Shown: one piece after another, positions 23,601 to 37,726 of the stretch | Layout of the letters: the number at the start of each line of letters is the position of its first letter | Numbering within the stretch: the first letter of the stretch is position 1 | Origin: Sordaria brevicollis | Taxonomy: Eukaryota > Ascomycota > Sordariomycetes > Sordariales > Sordariaceae | Direction of reading: 5' to 3' | Assembly: GCA_033439795.1 (NCBI GenBank) | Contig: JAUTDP010000007.1 | Span: forward strand, 2,108,001-2,172,000 | DNA length: 64,000 bases | The notes under the pieces: model-generated | Told to the model about the DNA's origin: nothing | The model's input: the letters and a program-made list of their open reading frames with translations, nothing else | Databases searched by the model: none | Made by a program: the position numbers and the translations under genes

Positions 23601-26202
23601 GGGACTGAAGAAGACCCAGCTCAGTTGAATGCTTCTGCAACTCTTCCTTAGTAGCATCGACATCGGACCTGGCAACCTTGCCCCGGAAGGCAGCTTGGAT
23701 AGCTGTCCATTGCGGCGCAAAGCCTTCGAGAGCTTGTATCTGGGCACCGACCTCAGTCCTCGCCTTCATGGCCCTCACAGCAGCTTGAAGATTAGTGATG
23801 GCTTCGGTGTTGCTTTCCAAGGATGCTCTCTCTTCCTCCAAGTTCTTCCTCAAAATCATACCACGAACTGCGCTTTGCAGCTGAGCAATTGTAGCGCCTT
23901 CGCTCTCTGTCTTTTCATGTTGCACGGCAAGCTGCTTCCGAGCCAGGAATCCACGGAATGTCGCTTGAATGTCTCGTAAGGGTCCTGCCGCCATCTCCAA
24001 CTGAGAATGCTGCTCCCGAATCTCATTACGAATCTTGGCCGCTCTGACCATACTCTGCAGCTTTAAGACCACATCCTCATTACCCTTGAACTGCTCTTCG
24101 GTTTGGGTCCGTTGGCGACGAGCCAGGTATCCACGGGCCGCCTTCTGCAGTTGGACCGTGAAACATGTTTGCGCATATTGGTGACGAGCAAAAAAGCCAC
24201 GTGCGACCTTTTGTAACTTGATAGCGAAGCTTGTTTGCGCCTGGATTTGGGCATGTCGATGACGGGCGAGGAAACCGCGCGCTGCGCTTTGGAGTTGGAC
24301 CGCAAAGTTCTTCATCTGAAGCCTGTAGTCTACCACCGTGCGAGCGAAGTCACCACGGATGCGAGACTGGAGATCAATGATCCAGTCTTCAGCATCCCAC
24401 AGATGTTGCATGGTGTAGCCAAGCTGTATCCTAAGAAGCGCCGCTCTGGCCTGAGCTTGCAACTCAACAATGGCCTCTTCGTTTTCGGCCAGTTCTCTCT
24501 CAATGCGTTCCTCCTCTGTTTCCTCAGGCTCAGCCGGCTCAATTCCAAAATCGGCACCCATATTGCCGAAGCTAGGCATATTAGCCCCCAGCTTATCGAG
24601 GCCTTTTTGCATTGCCTCCAGCTCATGGTCTTCGAATTCAAGTTGACCAACCAAGTTTCCAATGCGGAAATCGACAACTCCTTTTCGGAAGAGAAGCCAA
24701 CTCAAGGCATGTAGACAGTAAATAACTTTCGGAATATTCTTTTTCTCGTACAGGTCAATAAGCTCAAATCGGAAGAGGTCTGGAAGTTCGACCTCATCGA
24801 GGTAGCGGAAGAAGATGGCGATATTGTCTGAGTGGCGGTACTGGAGCTTGGGATGACGGAAAATGCGGAACTTTTTGTCGGGATTAAGAGATTCGACCAC
24901 TTCAGCCAAAGTAACGCCGTCTCGCAAAGCTTCCTCAAGTTCAATAATTGGGGGAATTGGACGCTGTATGATATCCTCTATCCATTCCTTTGCCTCACCG
25001 ATGTGACAAAGGTATTCGTATGCCTGTAGGAACTGTCGTTGCTTGTCCATCCACTTTGTTTCCCAGCCAAAACCTCCATTCTTTTGCCGCGCCGTTACAG
25101 ACTTGTCAGCTCTTTGTAACCTACGCCGTCCGCGGAGACCAACAACTTCCTGTGATGGAGATATAATGGCAAGCTCCCCTGCAGTTCCGTCTTGCGCAAA
25201 CTGAGAGAGTGTCCGCAGTTGACTTGTTGATGAACGGCCCAACTTCTCCAGATCCGGACGAGCCAGCGCAATGGGACTCGAGTGTGCGTGTACCAAAGCC
25301 ATTGATCCATTTTCACTTCCCCCGCGCACGGAATCTGTTCTGGACAGAAACATGGAAGCAGGCCTTCGCGTTGTCGAAGGGGTCGTTGGAGAGGTAACCG
25401 GAGGCGATGTCACAGTTGGAGACATGCCTGACAAAGTGCGCGAGCTGTCGCTAATCGATAGTTTGCCGATGTCGATGCTATGGCCGCGCTCGTGAAGGGC
25501 ACCCGTGGGCGATATCCGCGGACGTTCCGGTACTGAGGACTTTCCGACATCGAAGCTCGATCCACGTTCATGGACGGTACCAGTAGGTGATATCCGAGGG
25601 CGTTCTGATACCGAAGCCTTCCCTGCATCGAAAGTCGAAATACGGTCATGTATAGTGCCGGTTGGTGATATTCTTGGGCGCTCAGTTGCGGAAGGCTTTC
25701 CGTTGTCGAGACTGGCGCCGCGCTCACGATGGGTAGTTGAGGTTCCATAGTCTCCGATCGACAGCCTGCCAATGTCGACGCTTTTCCCACGTTCGTGGAG
25801 GCCTGGCGTGGGCGTTCGCGGCGAATTCCTCCAAGCCGTACTCGTTAAACTGCTGCTGCTGGCGGTAGGTGTTGCTCCCGTAGAGGCTTGAGACGTCGGT
25901 CGGAGAGACTGGCGGGCATTCTTGTAGATATTATCGCTTGTCGGCGTCGTTGGAAGAGTGTGGGAACCGCCAGACAGGCTTGAAGGTAGTCGGCTCGCCT
26001 CGCTCTGGCCCCGTTTGTGTCCATACTGGGAGTAAACACTGGTGGCTGATGATAAGGAGCTGATGGGTCGGCTGATATCCGATGGCCCTAACGAAGAGGC
26101 CGAGTACCCCGACGATGATGTTGATGTGGTGGAGGATTGTCTATTAACCGAGTAGTCGGCGGTCTGTGTCTGGCGAAGGGGGTGTGGTCTGTACGACGAC
26201 AT
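20635..26202 (-). CDS. IQG1: IQGAP-type protein (CH domain, many IQ motifs, RasGAP-like domain)
   Basis: Two exons, 26202-21101 and 21025-20635, give 1830 aa. Domains in order: disordered Ser/Thr-rich N terminus with five ~26-residue tandem repeats (about 130-260); calponin-homology domain (about 384-505; AYEYLCHIGEAKEWIEDII to VVDFRIGNLVGQLEFED); a long array of IQ-like motifs (about 600-1015; for example LQSAARGFLARHRH, LQKVARGFFARH, LQKAARGYLARR) that bind calmodulin-type light chains; GTPase-activating-like domain (about 1174-1425); and RasGAP C-terminal domain (about 1630-1780), completed in exon 2 by KKRFLLPFTKQYN. This is the fungal counterpart of Iqg1/Rng2, an organiser of the cytokinetic actomyosin ring at septa. 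Splicing of the 75-nt intron (GTATGT...TACAG) replaces a 16-codon readthrough with 130 conserved residues. The GAP-like domain carries YLRGNFFW where human IQGAP1, as I recall it, has Thr; whether it is catalytic is unknown. Confidence 0.95.
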
Positions 26203-28199
26203 CTTGGGCGAACTGTCGAGGCTATCGGAGGGAAGAGGGTTTGGACGTGGAATTCGTTTGGTAGAGACGGAGTGTCGCCGGCCACATCAGAGCGAGCGGC
26301 TTTGCGATGCGGTTGCGCAGATCGTCCCTCGTCTGGCCGTGAAGGTGGAGCAGGCCGAAGATCAGACTCGAGGTTGGGTGCCAAGGCAGGTGTGATCGGG
26401 AAAACGACTCGACGTTTAGGTTTGTTTACTATCGCCTGGTCAGAACGAGTATGTACAGAAGGCAGAAGAGGCGCAGGTTAGATTGAGGCATGCGTACAGG
26501 ACGAAGCGTGAGCGTGATGATGTATTAAAACCTAAAAACTTTGATAACCAACAAGGTACGGGATGGTGGTGGTAGATGATGGCAGTTGGAAGTTGGCGGA
26601 CATGGCCTGGCGGGCGCTTAACCGGCTCAGATCCTCTCGGTCTTCGCTCGTGGGTCGACTTGGAAAATGGAAGGTTGGACTGGCGCACAGCGCACGTGAA
26701 GATGGACTGGTACCTCTAGGGGGAACTTGCACACCTAGAAAACAAAATGCAATGGCCAAGGCAATGATGATGGGAATAGCTTCATTCCGTCCGACTGCTC
26801 TCATGCAACAAAACAAAACAGCAACCGGGAACGTGGGAAAACGCAATGGCAAGCAAGGCAAGGCGAGGCGGCTTTGGCGGGCTGTAGGCGGTTTTCTCGT
26901 TTGGAGAAGATGTCCGGACATGGGGGGGGCCTAGTGACTTGCAGTGGTGCCCTCCGCTTCTCTGTGCTGCTTGGAAAAGAAGAAAGTGGGCGGTTGGGAT
27001 ATGGAGGGGAACACGAGATTTGCGGCGGCCGGCAGTGGTTGGCTGCCTGTGGCCCTGTGGTGGCCTGTCGTGGATGGTGGTTGCCCTGTTGGAGGTTCAG
27101 TTGCCCACTTGCCCTGCAGCCAGCTGCTGCCCATTTGTTTACAATCCCATGTGCTTGCCCGCCCTGTGCCGCCCTAGCAACCAGAGACGGGACGAGGGGA
27201 GACTCGACGAGAGGCTCGAGCTCAGCTTTGCAGTAACCGCAAGAGCACAGGGCACAGGGGCGCTGAAACCAAAAGTTGAGCTCGAGCCAAGTCCTCCCTC
27301 CCGAAGTTCAATGGTCTTGGCGGGTGACCTCATCCCGTCCCGTCTGCCGGTCCTAGAAAGGGCCGTACGACTAGCCTTGCAAAGGGACAGGATAAACACC
27401 TGTAAACCTGAAACTTTCGTGTCTGCCGCACAGACGACGGAAGTTGTATGTCTGTGACAAGCATCTAGGTTGAGGCAGGTAACAAACACGCCGATGCCAC
27501 ATGGCGGAGTCAAGTCCGCCGGACAGAACATGCTCGGGGCGGCATCGAGGCATCCCGTGGTGCCGTGTCTGATGAGACCGGCAGGCTGGATGGATAGCCG
27601 TACACTACCGTGAGTACCTGGTCTACTTGAAGACAACAGACTCGGATGACTCAAACTTCATCCTGTTGCCTCCAGGTCCGCTCAAGCAAAGGATGATCGG
27701 AGAGATCAACGAATTTCTTCCCGACCTCGCTGCCTACAGTTGAAATTCATCTGCCAAACTCACGGAAATCGGAGTGAAGCGAGATGACTGAGATGAAAGT
27801 CAGCTGTAAAATCGGCCCTGCTCCTCCACAGCACCAAGCTGAATGCAAGAGTCCGGCCTTAACTAAGCGTCGGCTAATACACACAGTCCAATGATAGTGA
27901 CATCGAGTCACACTGAACCCCACATACGACCCCCCTTCAAACCGTCCACCGCCCGGCAGAAAGCCCCGCGGTCGGGGGCTGCAGAGTTCTGGACCATAAA
28001 AAAAAATTTCGGCGGCGAACTCCCAGAACTTTTCTTTTCCTCTTCGTTTTCTTGGGGGGGGATAAGTCGGCCAATCCAACCAGTACATACTTGTACCCAT
28101 CGCTGGCTCCCCCCAAAGAATCAACCTCTTTGTTATCTTTTTACACACATCACTTGCCCTTACATCATTTTGCCCTTCTCATCTTCATTGATTGCAGAA
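26203..28199. other. divergent intergenic region between the IQGAP and IMPDH genes
   Basis: About 2 kb with the promoters of two divergent genes. ORFs up to 172 codons overlap on both strands and show no domain. Nearest IMPDH there is a C/T-rich stretch (about 28028-28060) typical of strongly expressed fungal promoters. A TGACTCA heptamer occurs at 27647-27653. No RNA gene seen. Confidence 0.5.
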
Positions 28200-30028
28200 A
28201 TGGCAGTAAACGGCAGCACCACCTTCCTTGACCACACCAAGGCCATGGAGGTCCTCAAGGAGTACGAGCGTCGCGATGGCCTCGACATCCGCGAGCTCAT
28301 GGACTCCAAGGCTCAGGGCGGCCTCACCTACAATGATTTCCTGCTCCTTCCGGGTTACATTGGCTTCCCTGCCTCGGCCGTCACCCTCGATTCGCCCATC
28401 ACCAAGCGTATCACCCTCAAGACCCCCTTGGTCTCCTCTCCCATGGATACCGTCACCGAGCACGAGATGGCCATCCACATGGCTCTCCAGGGCGGTGTCG
28501 GTGTCATCCACCACAACTGCTCTCCCGACGAGCAGGCCGACATGGTCCGCAAGGTCAAGCGTTACGAGAACGGTTTCATCCTCGACCCCGTCGTCATCAC
28601 CCGCGAGACCACTGTCGGCGAGGCTAAGGCCTTGAAGGAGAAGTGGGGTTTCGGTGGTTTCCCCGTCACCGGTAAGACACCTTTCCCACTACTTTCTCTT
28701 CCATCCCCTTCCCCCTGGTCTCCTGATGATAAACCTATAAATCATAACTTTCGTTCCACCATATCGACCTATGTGTCATGAGGAAACAAATACACTGAAA
28801 ATCCTGATCGGACCCTACTATTCCAACACCTTTGAGCATAACTCGTACCTAGCTTCTTCGTGAACTCGTGCTGACTTTGCTTCACATAGAATCCGGCAAG
28901 CTTGGTTCCAAGCTCCTTGGCATTGTCACCAACCGCGACATCCAGTTCGAGACTGATCTTGACAAGCCCGTTTCGGAGGTCATGGTTACGGACCTGATCA
29001 CCGCTCCCGCTGGCGTCACTCTTCTCGAGGCCAACAAGATTCTTGCCCAGTCCAAGAAGGGCAAGCTCCCCATCATTGACAAGGAGGGCAACTTTGTGTC
29101 CATGATCTCCCGTTCCGATCTTACCAAGAACCTCCACTTCCCCCTTGCCTCCAAGACCAAGGACTCCAAGCAGCTCATCTGCGCCGCTGCTATCGGCACC
29201 CGTCCCGAGGACAAGGTTCGCCTTGCCAAGCTTGTCGAGGCTGGCCTCGACATTGTTATCCTCGACAGCTCTCAGGGTAACTCCATGTACCAGATCGAGA
29301 TGATCAAGTGGATCAAGCAGGAGTTCCCTGATCTCGATGTCATCGGCGGTAACGTTGTCACCCGCGAGCAGGCTGCTGCTTTGATCGCTGCTGGTGTCGA
29401 CGGTCTCCGTATCGGTATGGGCAGTGGTTCCGCCTGCATCACCCAGGAGGTCATGGCTGTTGGCCGTCCTCAGGCTACCGCCGTCTACAACGTTTCCTCT
29501 TTCGCCGCCCGCTTCGGCGTTCCCTGCATTGCCGATGGTGGTATCCAGAACGTTGGCCACATCGTCAAGGGTCTCGCTCTTGGTGCCTCCACCGTCATGA
29601 TGGGCGGTCTCCTTGCCGGTACCACCGAGTCCCCCGGAACCTCCTTCGTCTCCCGTGAGGGTAAGCTCGTCAAGGCCTACCGTGGCATGGGTTCCATCGA
29701 CGCCATGCAGGACAAGAAGGCCGGTGGTGGCGGCAAGGACGCCCAGAAGAGCAACGCCGGTACCGCTCGTTACTTCTCTGAGGGTGACAGCATCCTCGTT
29801 GCCCAGGGTGTCTCTGGCGCTGTTGCCCACCGTGGCTCTATCAGCAAGTTCGTCCCCTATCTTGCCGCTGGGTTGAAACACTCTCTGCAGGATTGCGGCA
29901 TGACCAGCCTCCAGGAGCTCCACGAGTGTGTCGAGAACGGCACTGTTCGTTTCGAGATCCGTACTGCTAGCGCCCAGCTGGAAGGCGGCGTTAACATGGA
30001 GTCTTATGAGAAGAAGCTCTACGCTTAA
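28200..30028 (+). CDS. IMD: inosine-5'-monophosphate dehydrogenase
   Basis: Two exons, 28200-28671 and 28890-30028, give 536 aa, normal for IMPDH. Oxidises IMP to XMP with NAD+, the committed step of GTP synthesis; cytosolic tetramer and target of mycophenolic acid. The N-terminal part starts the TIM barrel ([40 protein letters not shown]). The CBS pair is inserted at about residues 130-255 and is interrupted by the 218-nt intron, which joins FPVT to ESGKLGSK. The catalytic loop [13 protein letters not shown] puts the nucleophilic cysteine at about residue 339. Other active-site strings: [31 protein letters not shown] and the flap [10 protein letters not shown]. Strong codon bias (C at third positions) suggests high expression and explains the long antisense ORF of 384 codons on the other strand. 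Confidence 0.97.
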
Positions 30029-30954
30029 ACGCTTTTGCTTCCTTTTCTTTGAATGAATGGTCAGATGGATTTTGATGAATGGTTTTCACAGGGTAATGCG
30101 GGATGCAATGGAGTTCGGTGGCGATTTCATGGGATTGTTGAACAAAAAAGGGATGCAATGGTTGGAACTTTTATGAGAAATCACACGATAACTTGACCTG
30201 TTGTGCGATATGGAACGTAGATATAATCAGCCTAGAAAGAGAGGGCTTGAGCACGTCGATTAGGCGACGTTGCTAGAAATCAAAAAGAACCTGTTCTTGA
30301 TTGATCACACTATTTTTCGCTTGTCTCCTGAATTATTCTGTGCCCTTTCTGTGTGCGTGTGCGTGCGTGTTGGTGATAAACGTGTCAGCATTTTTGTATA
30401 CGATCGGCATGTGGCTCTTGATGACTGATCGTCCGCTGTCATTGCAAGATATGAGGTGAAATTTGCCCATGATGTTCACAACTTTTTGCCTACGGCTTGA
30501 TGTATGTTTGATTCCGTTCCCATCGTGATCCAAAGTGTGAGGTAAAGCGTGAACGAGTACTCACAAACAGCAAAAGAAGTGCGCATCTCGAATCGTCATT
30601 AAGTCTCGTCACAAGCGCGCAAAGCTGAAGCTACTCTCGTAACCAAACATGTATTATCACAGTTCCATGATCACCGTCCACCATGTGTTCATTGTGCAGC
30701 GGAAACCAATCGTAGCGTAGACCAAGTCTATTATTTGTTGTGAGAAGCCATTCTTTGGTTTCTGGCATCTTAACTCTATCATTTCGTCATGTCTTCATGA
30801 GCTGTTGTTCCTTTTTGTAGTAGTTCTCTTTGTCATGTACAACCGATGTCTTTTTCACCCATGACACCCTGTTTCTTTTCTCTATCCATTTGTTCCCCCT
30901 TTTCTTTCCTCCCAGTTTCAATCTCCTGCTGGCTGAAAACTAAGATAAACTTGC
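30029..30954. other. intergenic between convergent IMPDH and LYS1
   Basis: Tail-to-tail spacer with 3' flanks of both genes; contains a short GT-rich repeat near 30350-30371. No gene seen. Confidence 0.5.
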
Positions 30955-32391
<1,437 letters not shown>

Positions 32392-32569
32392 TTTGCGTGA
32401 TGGGGGTATCTTGGGTATCTTGGGGTGAAATTCAAATGAGAAAAACAAGAGACAATGAGTGAGAGAAGAGTTGATGTGAAGATGGTACTACTTGGTGGTT
32501 TGTTTTATACGGACCAGGGCGAAATCGGACATGGCAACATCGAATGCGGGATGGACTGCCAGGGTTGAT

Positions 32570-32576
32570 TGAGTCA
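32570..32576. promoter_or_regulatory. CPC1/Gcn4-type box TGAGTCA upstream of LYS1
   Basis: A perfect TGASTCA palindrome about 180 bases upstream of the LYS1 ATG. In Neurospora and yeast the bZIP regulator CPC1/Gcn4 binds this heptamer to induce amino-acid biosynthesis genes under starvation. Location in a lysine gene promoter makes cross-pathway control likely, but this is inference from motif and position. Confidence 0.6.
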
Positions 32577-34246
32577 CTGCTCCAGTCACTGTCACTGGAG
32601 AAACACGGCAAAACAGGGTCCGCCCGGGCTGGCAACAACGGGGAGCTGCGGGAAGTGGAAGCGTTGAGATGGCCCCATATTATTTTTTGAAGTACAACCT
32701 AGGTATATTATCCCTACGGGGTATGCTCGGTATGTACCTCTACATATGGTATTCTATCAAGGCCCCCGTTCGTATCAAAGGTCCTTGATCATATTCGTGG
32801 CTTATGGTCTTGTATTTTCCCATTGTGTGTCCAACTTACCGATATTTTACAGAGGTGAAAACAAAATCTCTTCAAACCTTCAACACCGCCAAGTCGTGAT
32901 GGGTCAATGGCTCTTCGTCATGGCCCGAGTGGATGGCGGTGCGGATACAATATTTGTCGGGACTTGAAGATGACGGTAAGTACCTACCTGCCTGTCGGGG
33001 CGACGTGGGAATGTCGAATCCCATCCATTGGAATTTGGTTGGCCAATGGCGTGCGGGCCCCGGGTTGATGGATCCCAATTGATTGTGGGAATTGGGCAAA
33101 CTGTTAGTGCAGAGACAGCGGAGCCGCCCAACCTTAGGTGCGGTTTTGGACTTTATCCTTAACAGCTTGCTATTGAATCGCCAAATCACAACCTCGCAGT
33201 TCCGTCGGACCAGCAGCCGGCCGACCAACCCTTTTTCGGGCTACCGTTGCGGTTTTTGTGGTTTCCATTCGTTGTTTGCACCGGCCCTTTGGAAAAGTCG
33301 GTCCCAGAAAGAAGTTTCCGAGACTTCGGGGACCTGCCCGGACAGCGGAACAGCCTGGCTTGCTGGACCCAACGATGGATGGATTCTGCTGGCAGCCAGC
33401 CGACTCGTCCATTGGGATGGATAGTGTCTCATGTGCGGGCCAGCGTGTCCAACGGAGAATGGAACGCTCGAAACTTGAACGATGCGAAGTCCTCACAGGT
33501 CCTGTCGTGGATCTTGAACTTGTCGGTGTCTTCCTCGGGTTTTGTCGGTCTCGGGTTCAGTTTGACCCTTATAAGGCGGGGTGAGGTGGTACCCATTGCT
33601 TGCAAAAGGCAGGTACTGTAGGTACGATATCTGCAGCTGTCAGGACGTAGAGGTACATACTTGTAATTCATAGGCACATATGCTGTCCAAATCGGAAAAT
33701 GAGCAATCACGATTCAATGAGGTGCTTCTGTAGCAAATAGTCTTTGCTTGGCAACCCTATAAAGGGAACCCCTACAATGCGTGACTTTGTGACTTTCCAT
33801 TCCTTCCCTTGTCACAACTGGACTTGTGTGGTTCCTTCCGCCCTTGTGTCGCCGGTCTCCTCCAACCTACCCTAGAGGTACTGTAAGCATTTTCCTACCC
33901 GCCTTCTACCGCCATAGCCTGTCGAATCCTGCGTTGGGTTGTGCCAGTCTGCCAGCTGCTGTTGCCCTAGAGATCCGTCAATGGCAACCCCCGGGCCCGA
34001 GGGACCCCCCGTTCCACTCCCGCCACCTCAGCATCGCCAGACTACTGGATCTCTGGATTCACTAGTTGGATGGAGGAACGGCGGTTGCACGACAGGATCG
34101 CCGCCAGTTCAGTTTTCATCCAGGAGATAACCGTGGAGATGTAACCACCAGCCCAGCCAGCAAACCACTTATTGGATGGCGAATCCTATCGGCAGTCGGA
34201 GCAAAGTCCGAACTGAGCTCCCACCCGTCATGATTGCCCAGCCGAA

Positions 34247-34278
34247 ATTCAGGGATTCAGGGATTCAGGGATTCAGGG
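34247..34278. repeat. four tandem ATTCAGGG units
   Basis: Four perfect 8-bp direct repeats in the long intergenic region upstream of the zinc-cluster gene. No associated gene; possibly a replication-slippage minisatellite. Confidence 0.85.
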
Positions 34279-35073
34279 ATCTGATGTGGTGCCTGTTTTT
34301 GTTGAAGAAGAAGACGGAAGAAGAAGCAGATGGAGGCCATCATGAAAATCTGCCCGGCGCTCCTCCTGTCCCGTCCTGGCTTTGTGTTAGGGGTTCGCGG
34401 AGTCGCGGTGCTATCCGTGCTCTCTTTTAGTCCCTCCCAAGACTTTACCTGCCCATGCAGATCGCCCATCCTGCGCATCATTTACGGCCTTGGAATTTTC
34501 TCCCGTATACCAACTTCCCTTCTATACATTTACCTACTAAAGTCTATCTAGACTTGCCCTACCCCTTACCCTCAGGTCTATGCCTACTTGCGGCTTTGTT
34601 AGAAGCTCACATTGAGGCGCCATATATGGTATTCTGGTACCGCGTCGATCGTGGCGGCGAAAAAAAGTCGAACGTGTGAGCCAAGGACGGCCACCTAACC
34701 AGGACTCTAGCTGCGACCTCATCTTAACAGGGACCTCCGGGTAGTATCATCAACCTGACATTAGCACACTTCACACCTCACCACCCGAGTCACTGCCACG
34801 AACCACTCACAAACGTGCACTCACTCGCTCGCTCCCTCACTCACTCACGCACTTTGAGCTCACCACGAATCTCACCCACGACCACGACCACTCACCAGAC
34901 CCGGACCCAGATAACCCGACCGACATTCGTTGATGATGAAGCTTTATTCCCGTCCAGCTGCCGCCTACGCCTCCTCCGTCTCTGGCCCGTTCTTCTCTTG
35001 ATAACAACCGCTCACTCTACCCTACCGTATCTCGTTTCCCGATCTGGAACTCAACAAACTTCCTCAAGGGAAC

Positions 35074-37726
35074 ATGACTATGACCAGGACACCCGAACCC
35101 ACACAGGGTGGTTCCTCCTCACCAGATGAGCTCAATCCTGCTGTCACCAACTCGGGCTCATTGCGGCGTTTGTTACCAGTTGGCTCCGAAGAGGCTCCTT
35201 CAAGACCATCCATAGCTCCCGCCAGATCATCAACCTCAGCCTCACCTACGAGTACTCCTACCGCTCGAACTACACTCACCAAAACACAAGCCCGGGCCGC
35301 TGTCCCTACTGGCCGGTCCAAGAGACAGGCAACCACTGCCGCCTGTGGTGCATGTCGGAGGCGCAAGTCCAAGGTGAGTTGAGGTCCAGAACACCGTGTG
35401 TGTACCTTTATTGGTCAATAGCTCACCTCTCCCTTGCGTACAGTGCAACGGCGAGCGTCCAAAATGTTCCGCCTGTCATGACCGCGGTACTGAGTGTGAG
35501 TATGACACGAATGTGGCAGAAACTCACGCTCAAGCTCTCAAGCGCAAGTACGATGAGCTCCAAAACTCAAAATCGGCTGCCGAGAAAGTCTTTGAGATCC
35601 TGCAGACGAGGGGCGAAAAGGAAGCCGCAGAAGTATTCCAGCGCATCCGGAGAGGTGTTGATCCGGCTACCATCCTCCGCCATATAACGTATGGGAATGC
35701 CCTCATCGAGCTTGCATTGGGCCCTGAGACAGGGTATCGATATACGTTTCCCTACTTGCCGGACATGCCCGCCTTCTTGCAGCGTCACGACAACGTCTAC
35801 CTCGATTCCGAAGTTTACTCCTGCGTGTTAAGGCGGCCCGTATTACGGCAGCCCGTCCATGAGCTACCTGCTCCAAATGTCGAGCGCCACCAGCAAACGT
35901 CACTTCATCATCTTCCCAACTCTCAACAGCCTTACTTTACGCCCTCGGTCACAAGTCGAAGCATGAGTCCGTATGTGTCGCAAGGTCCTGGCGTGGGTTC
36001 ACAGAGCGATGATCCATATCATAGACCCTATCACACCGCCACGGTGGAGAATTCACGGTTGGAGAGACTACGACCATCTCAGTGGACTTCGGTGAGCACT
36101 GATGATGCACTCATGCGAAAGTTCCTTCACGACTATATCCTATACGACTATGGCTGGAACTCCTTCCTTCATCTTGATTACTTTCTGGATGACATGGCAA
36201 ACGGGCGTCACCGCTTCTGCTCCCGACTCCTCGTCAATGCAGTTCTCTGCATAGGATCAGTATGTATCTTCCTAATCTCTGAAGCCTTTCACTACTGACG
36301 ACTCTTTTCAAAGTATCATCATCGTGGACTCCAAGGTCGGGCAGAGTATTGGAATCCCGCAAATATCGTTTACATGTTCTTGGCGGAAGCCAAGAGGCTG
36401 TTCGAGATTGACTCGGAACTTGAAAGGCCTATACCAATGCTGAACGATCCGCACGGAGAGCGAAGATTAAGGGAGTGGGAAGAACGACGGCTCACGACCA
36501 TTCAAGCAGGGCTCCTGCTAAACGTTCTTTATCTCTTCAATGGTTCTGACAAGATCGGGTGGCGGTACTCTCTTCGTGCGATCGAGATGGCCCACGAGAT
36601 CAACCTTTTTGGGCCTGCCCAACCTGAAATGGACCGAGAGATGCGGAATGTTAGGGAATTCACAGCTTGGATAGTGTTTACATGGCAGAGGTATGTCATA
36701 TCTCGTATGATAACTCATGATATCGACTGTATTGCTCACGCTTTTGATAGTGTAAACTCGTATCATTACTTCAGGGCACCCGTAATGAGGCATCCGCCTC
36801 AGGTGCCCCTACCGGATCCCATTGAGAATCCTCAGTGGTACGGTGAGATTTGGGTAAAGTACCCCGGAAGCCAGTCCCGGTTCCCTACACATCTGGGATT
36901 TATGTTCAAGGCGAAAGCTGAACTTTGGTCTATTATTAATGACCTTTCCCTTCTCTCATTTCGAAATCACGGCCCCCCTCTGAAGTTGTCGACCTCTCAA
37001 GTCCTCGATTTTTACATAATGCTGCTGAATTGGCTCCACAAACTACCTGAACCTTTATCACCGCGCAAAATCGTGACGCCTCACCAGATCAAGCTGCACA
37101 TGCACTTTTACTTCATCCTCATCAACATACTAAGGCCTATCGTCACGTCCGAATGGAGGAACGAGATACAACCGGGTAAGACGATCCCGCCCTACACGCC
37201 ACACGACGCTTACCTAAATGCGACTGTTCGGTTCGAAACACTCATTCGCATCTACTATCTTCGCCACGGATTTGAAGCATTGGACAGCTTCCTGATGCAG
37301 TTCCTTGGCGCGCTCGCCTGCATGACGATTGATGCCATCGCCCAAAATCCGGCGGCTCCCCATGTTGAGACGCTCCGATCGACGGTCCTTCTTGCAACAA
37401 AGGGCATGTGGGAGCAGGCCCAAAGTCTGTATGTTGCCCGAGCAGTCTTACGAGTACTGGCAAGTGCAATGAGACCCGAAGACGTGCAACTGCTCAAAAA
37501 GTTTGCTAACGTCGAGGCCGACATGGACATATACTCTGCTCCTCTGGAGCAACCTGTCCAGTCGGATTGGCCTACGTATGTCGTTAGGCTTGATCAGAAT
37601 CCGGACACCGTGAGACTGGGCAAGACGCTTAGCAGCAAGCTGGAGAAACTGTCTCTAGATCTAACTGCTTCGTCTCCTCCAGTGGAGTCCACACCACGAC
37701 CACGAAATTGGTCGGTCATCCTATAA
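35074..37726 (+). CDS. Zn(II)2Cys6 fungal transcription factor
   Basis: Four exons, 35074-35373, 35444-36259, 36314-36690 and 36751-37726, give 822 aa. The zinc cluster (about residues 91-120) reads ACGACRRRKSK|CNGERPKCSACHDRGTEC; the bar marks the first intron (70 nt), directly before the third cysteine. A basic, helical linker (QALKRKYDELQ) follows. The middle homology region is visible as WNSFLHLDYF, IVYMFLAEAKRLFE, RLTTIQAGLLLNVLYLFNG, GWRYSLRAIEMAHEINLF, and after the third intron SVNSYHYFRAPVMRHPP. That intron is 60 nt and free of in-frame stops, so retention would simply insert 20 residues; the GTATGT and GATAG ends and the better family match favour splicing. N-terminal 85 residues are Ser/Thr/Pro-rich. 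Target pathway unknown; layout (NirA-like family appearance) is only a resemblance. Confidence 0.88.

Larger units (their letters stand above)
32392..35073. other. 2.7 kb divergent intergenic region
   Basis: Between LYS1 and the second zinc-cluster gene, which are divergent. No ORF has domain or splice support. It contains the CPC1 box near LYS1, scattered AGGTAC-type strings (for example near 33611, 33647 and 33871), four ATTCAGGG repeats at 34247-34278 and a CTCA/CTCG-rich run near 34818-34850. No RNA gene seen. Confidence 0.5.

Noticed and set aside
28769..29923. 384-codon antisense ORF over IMP dehydrogenase
   Set aside because: Product is Gly/Ala/Leu/Val-rich with no domain; explained by the strong codon bias of the sense gene.
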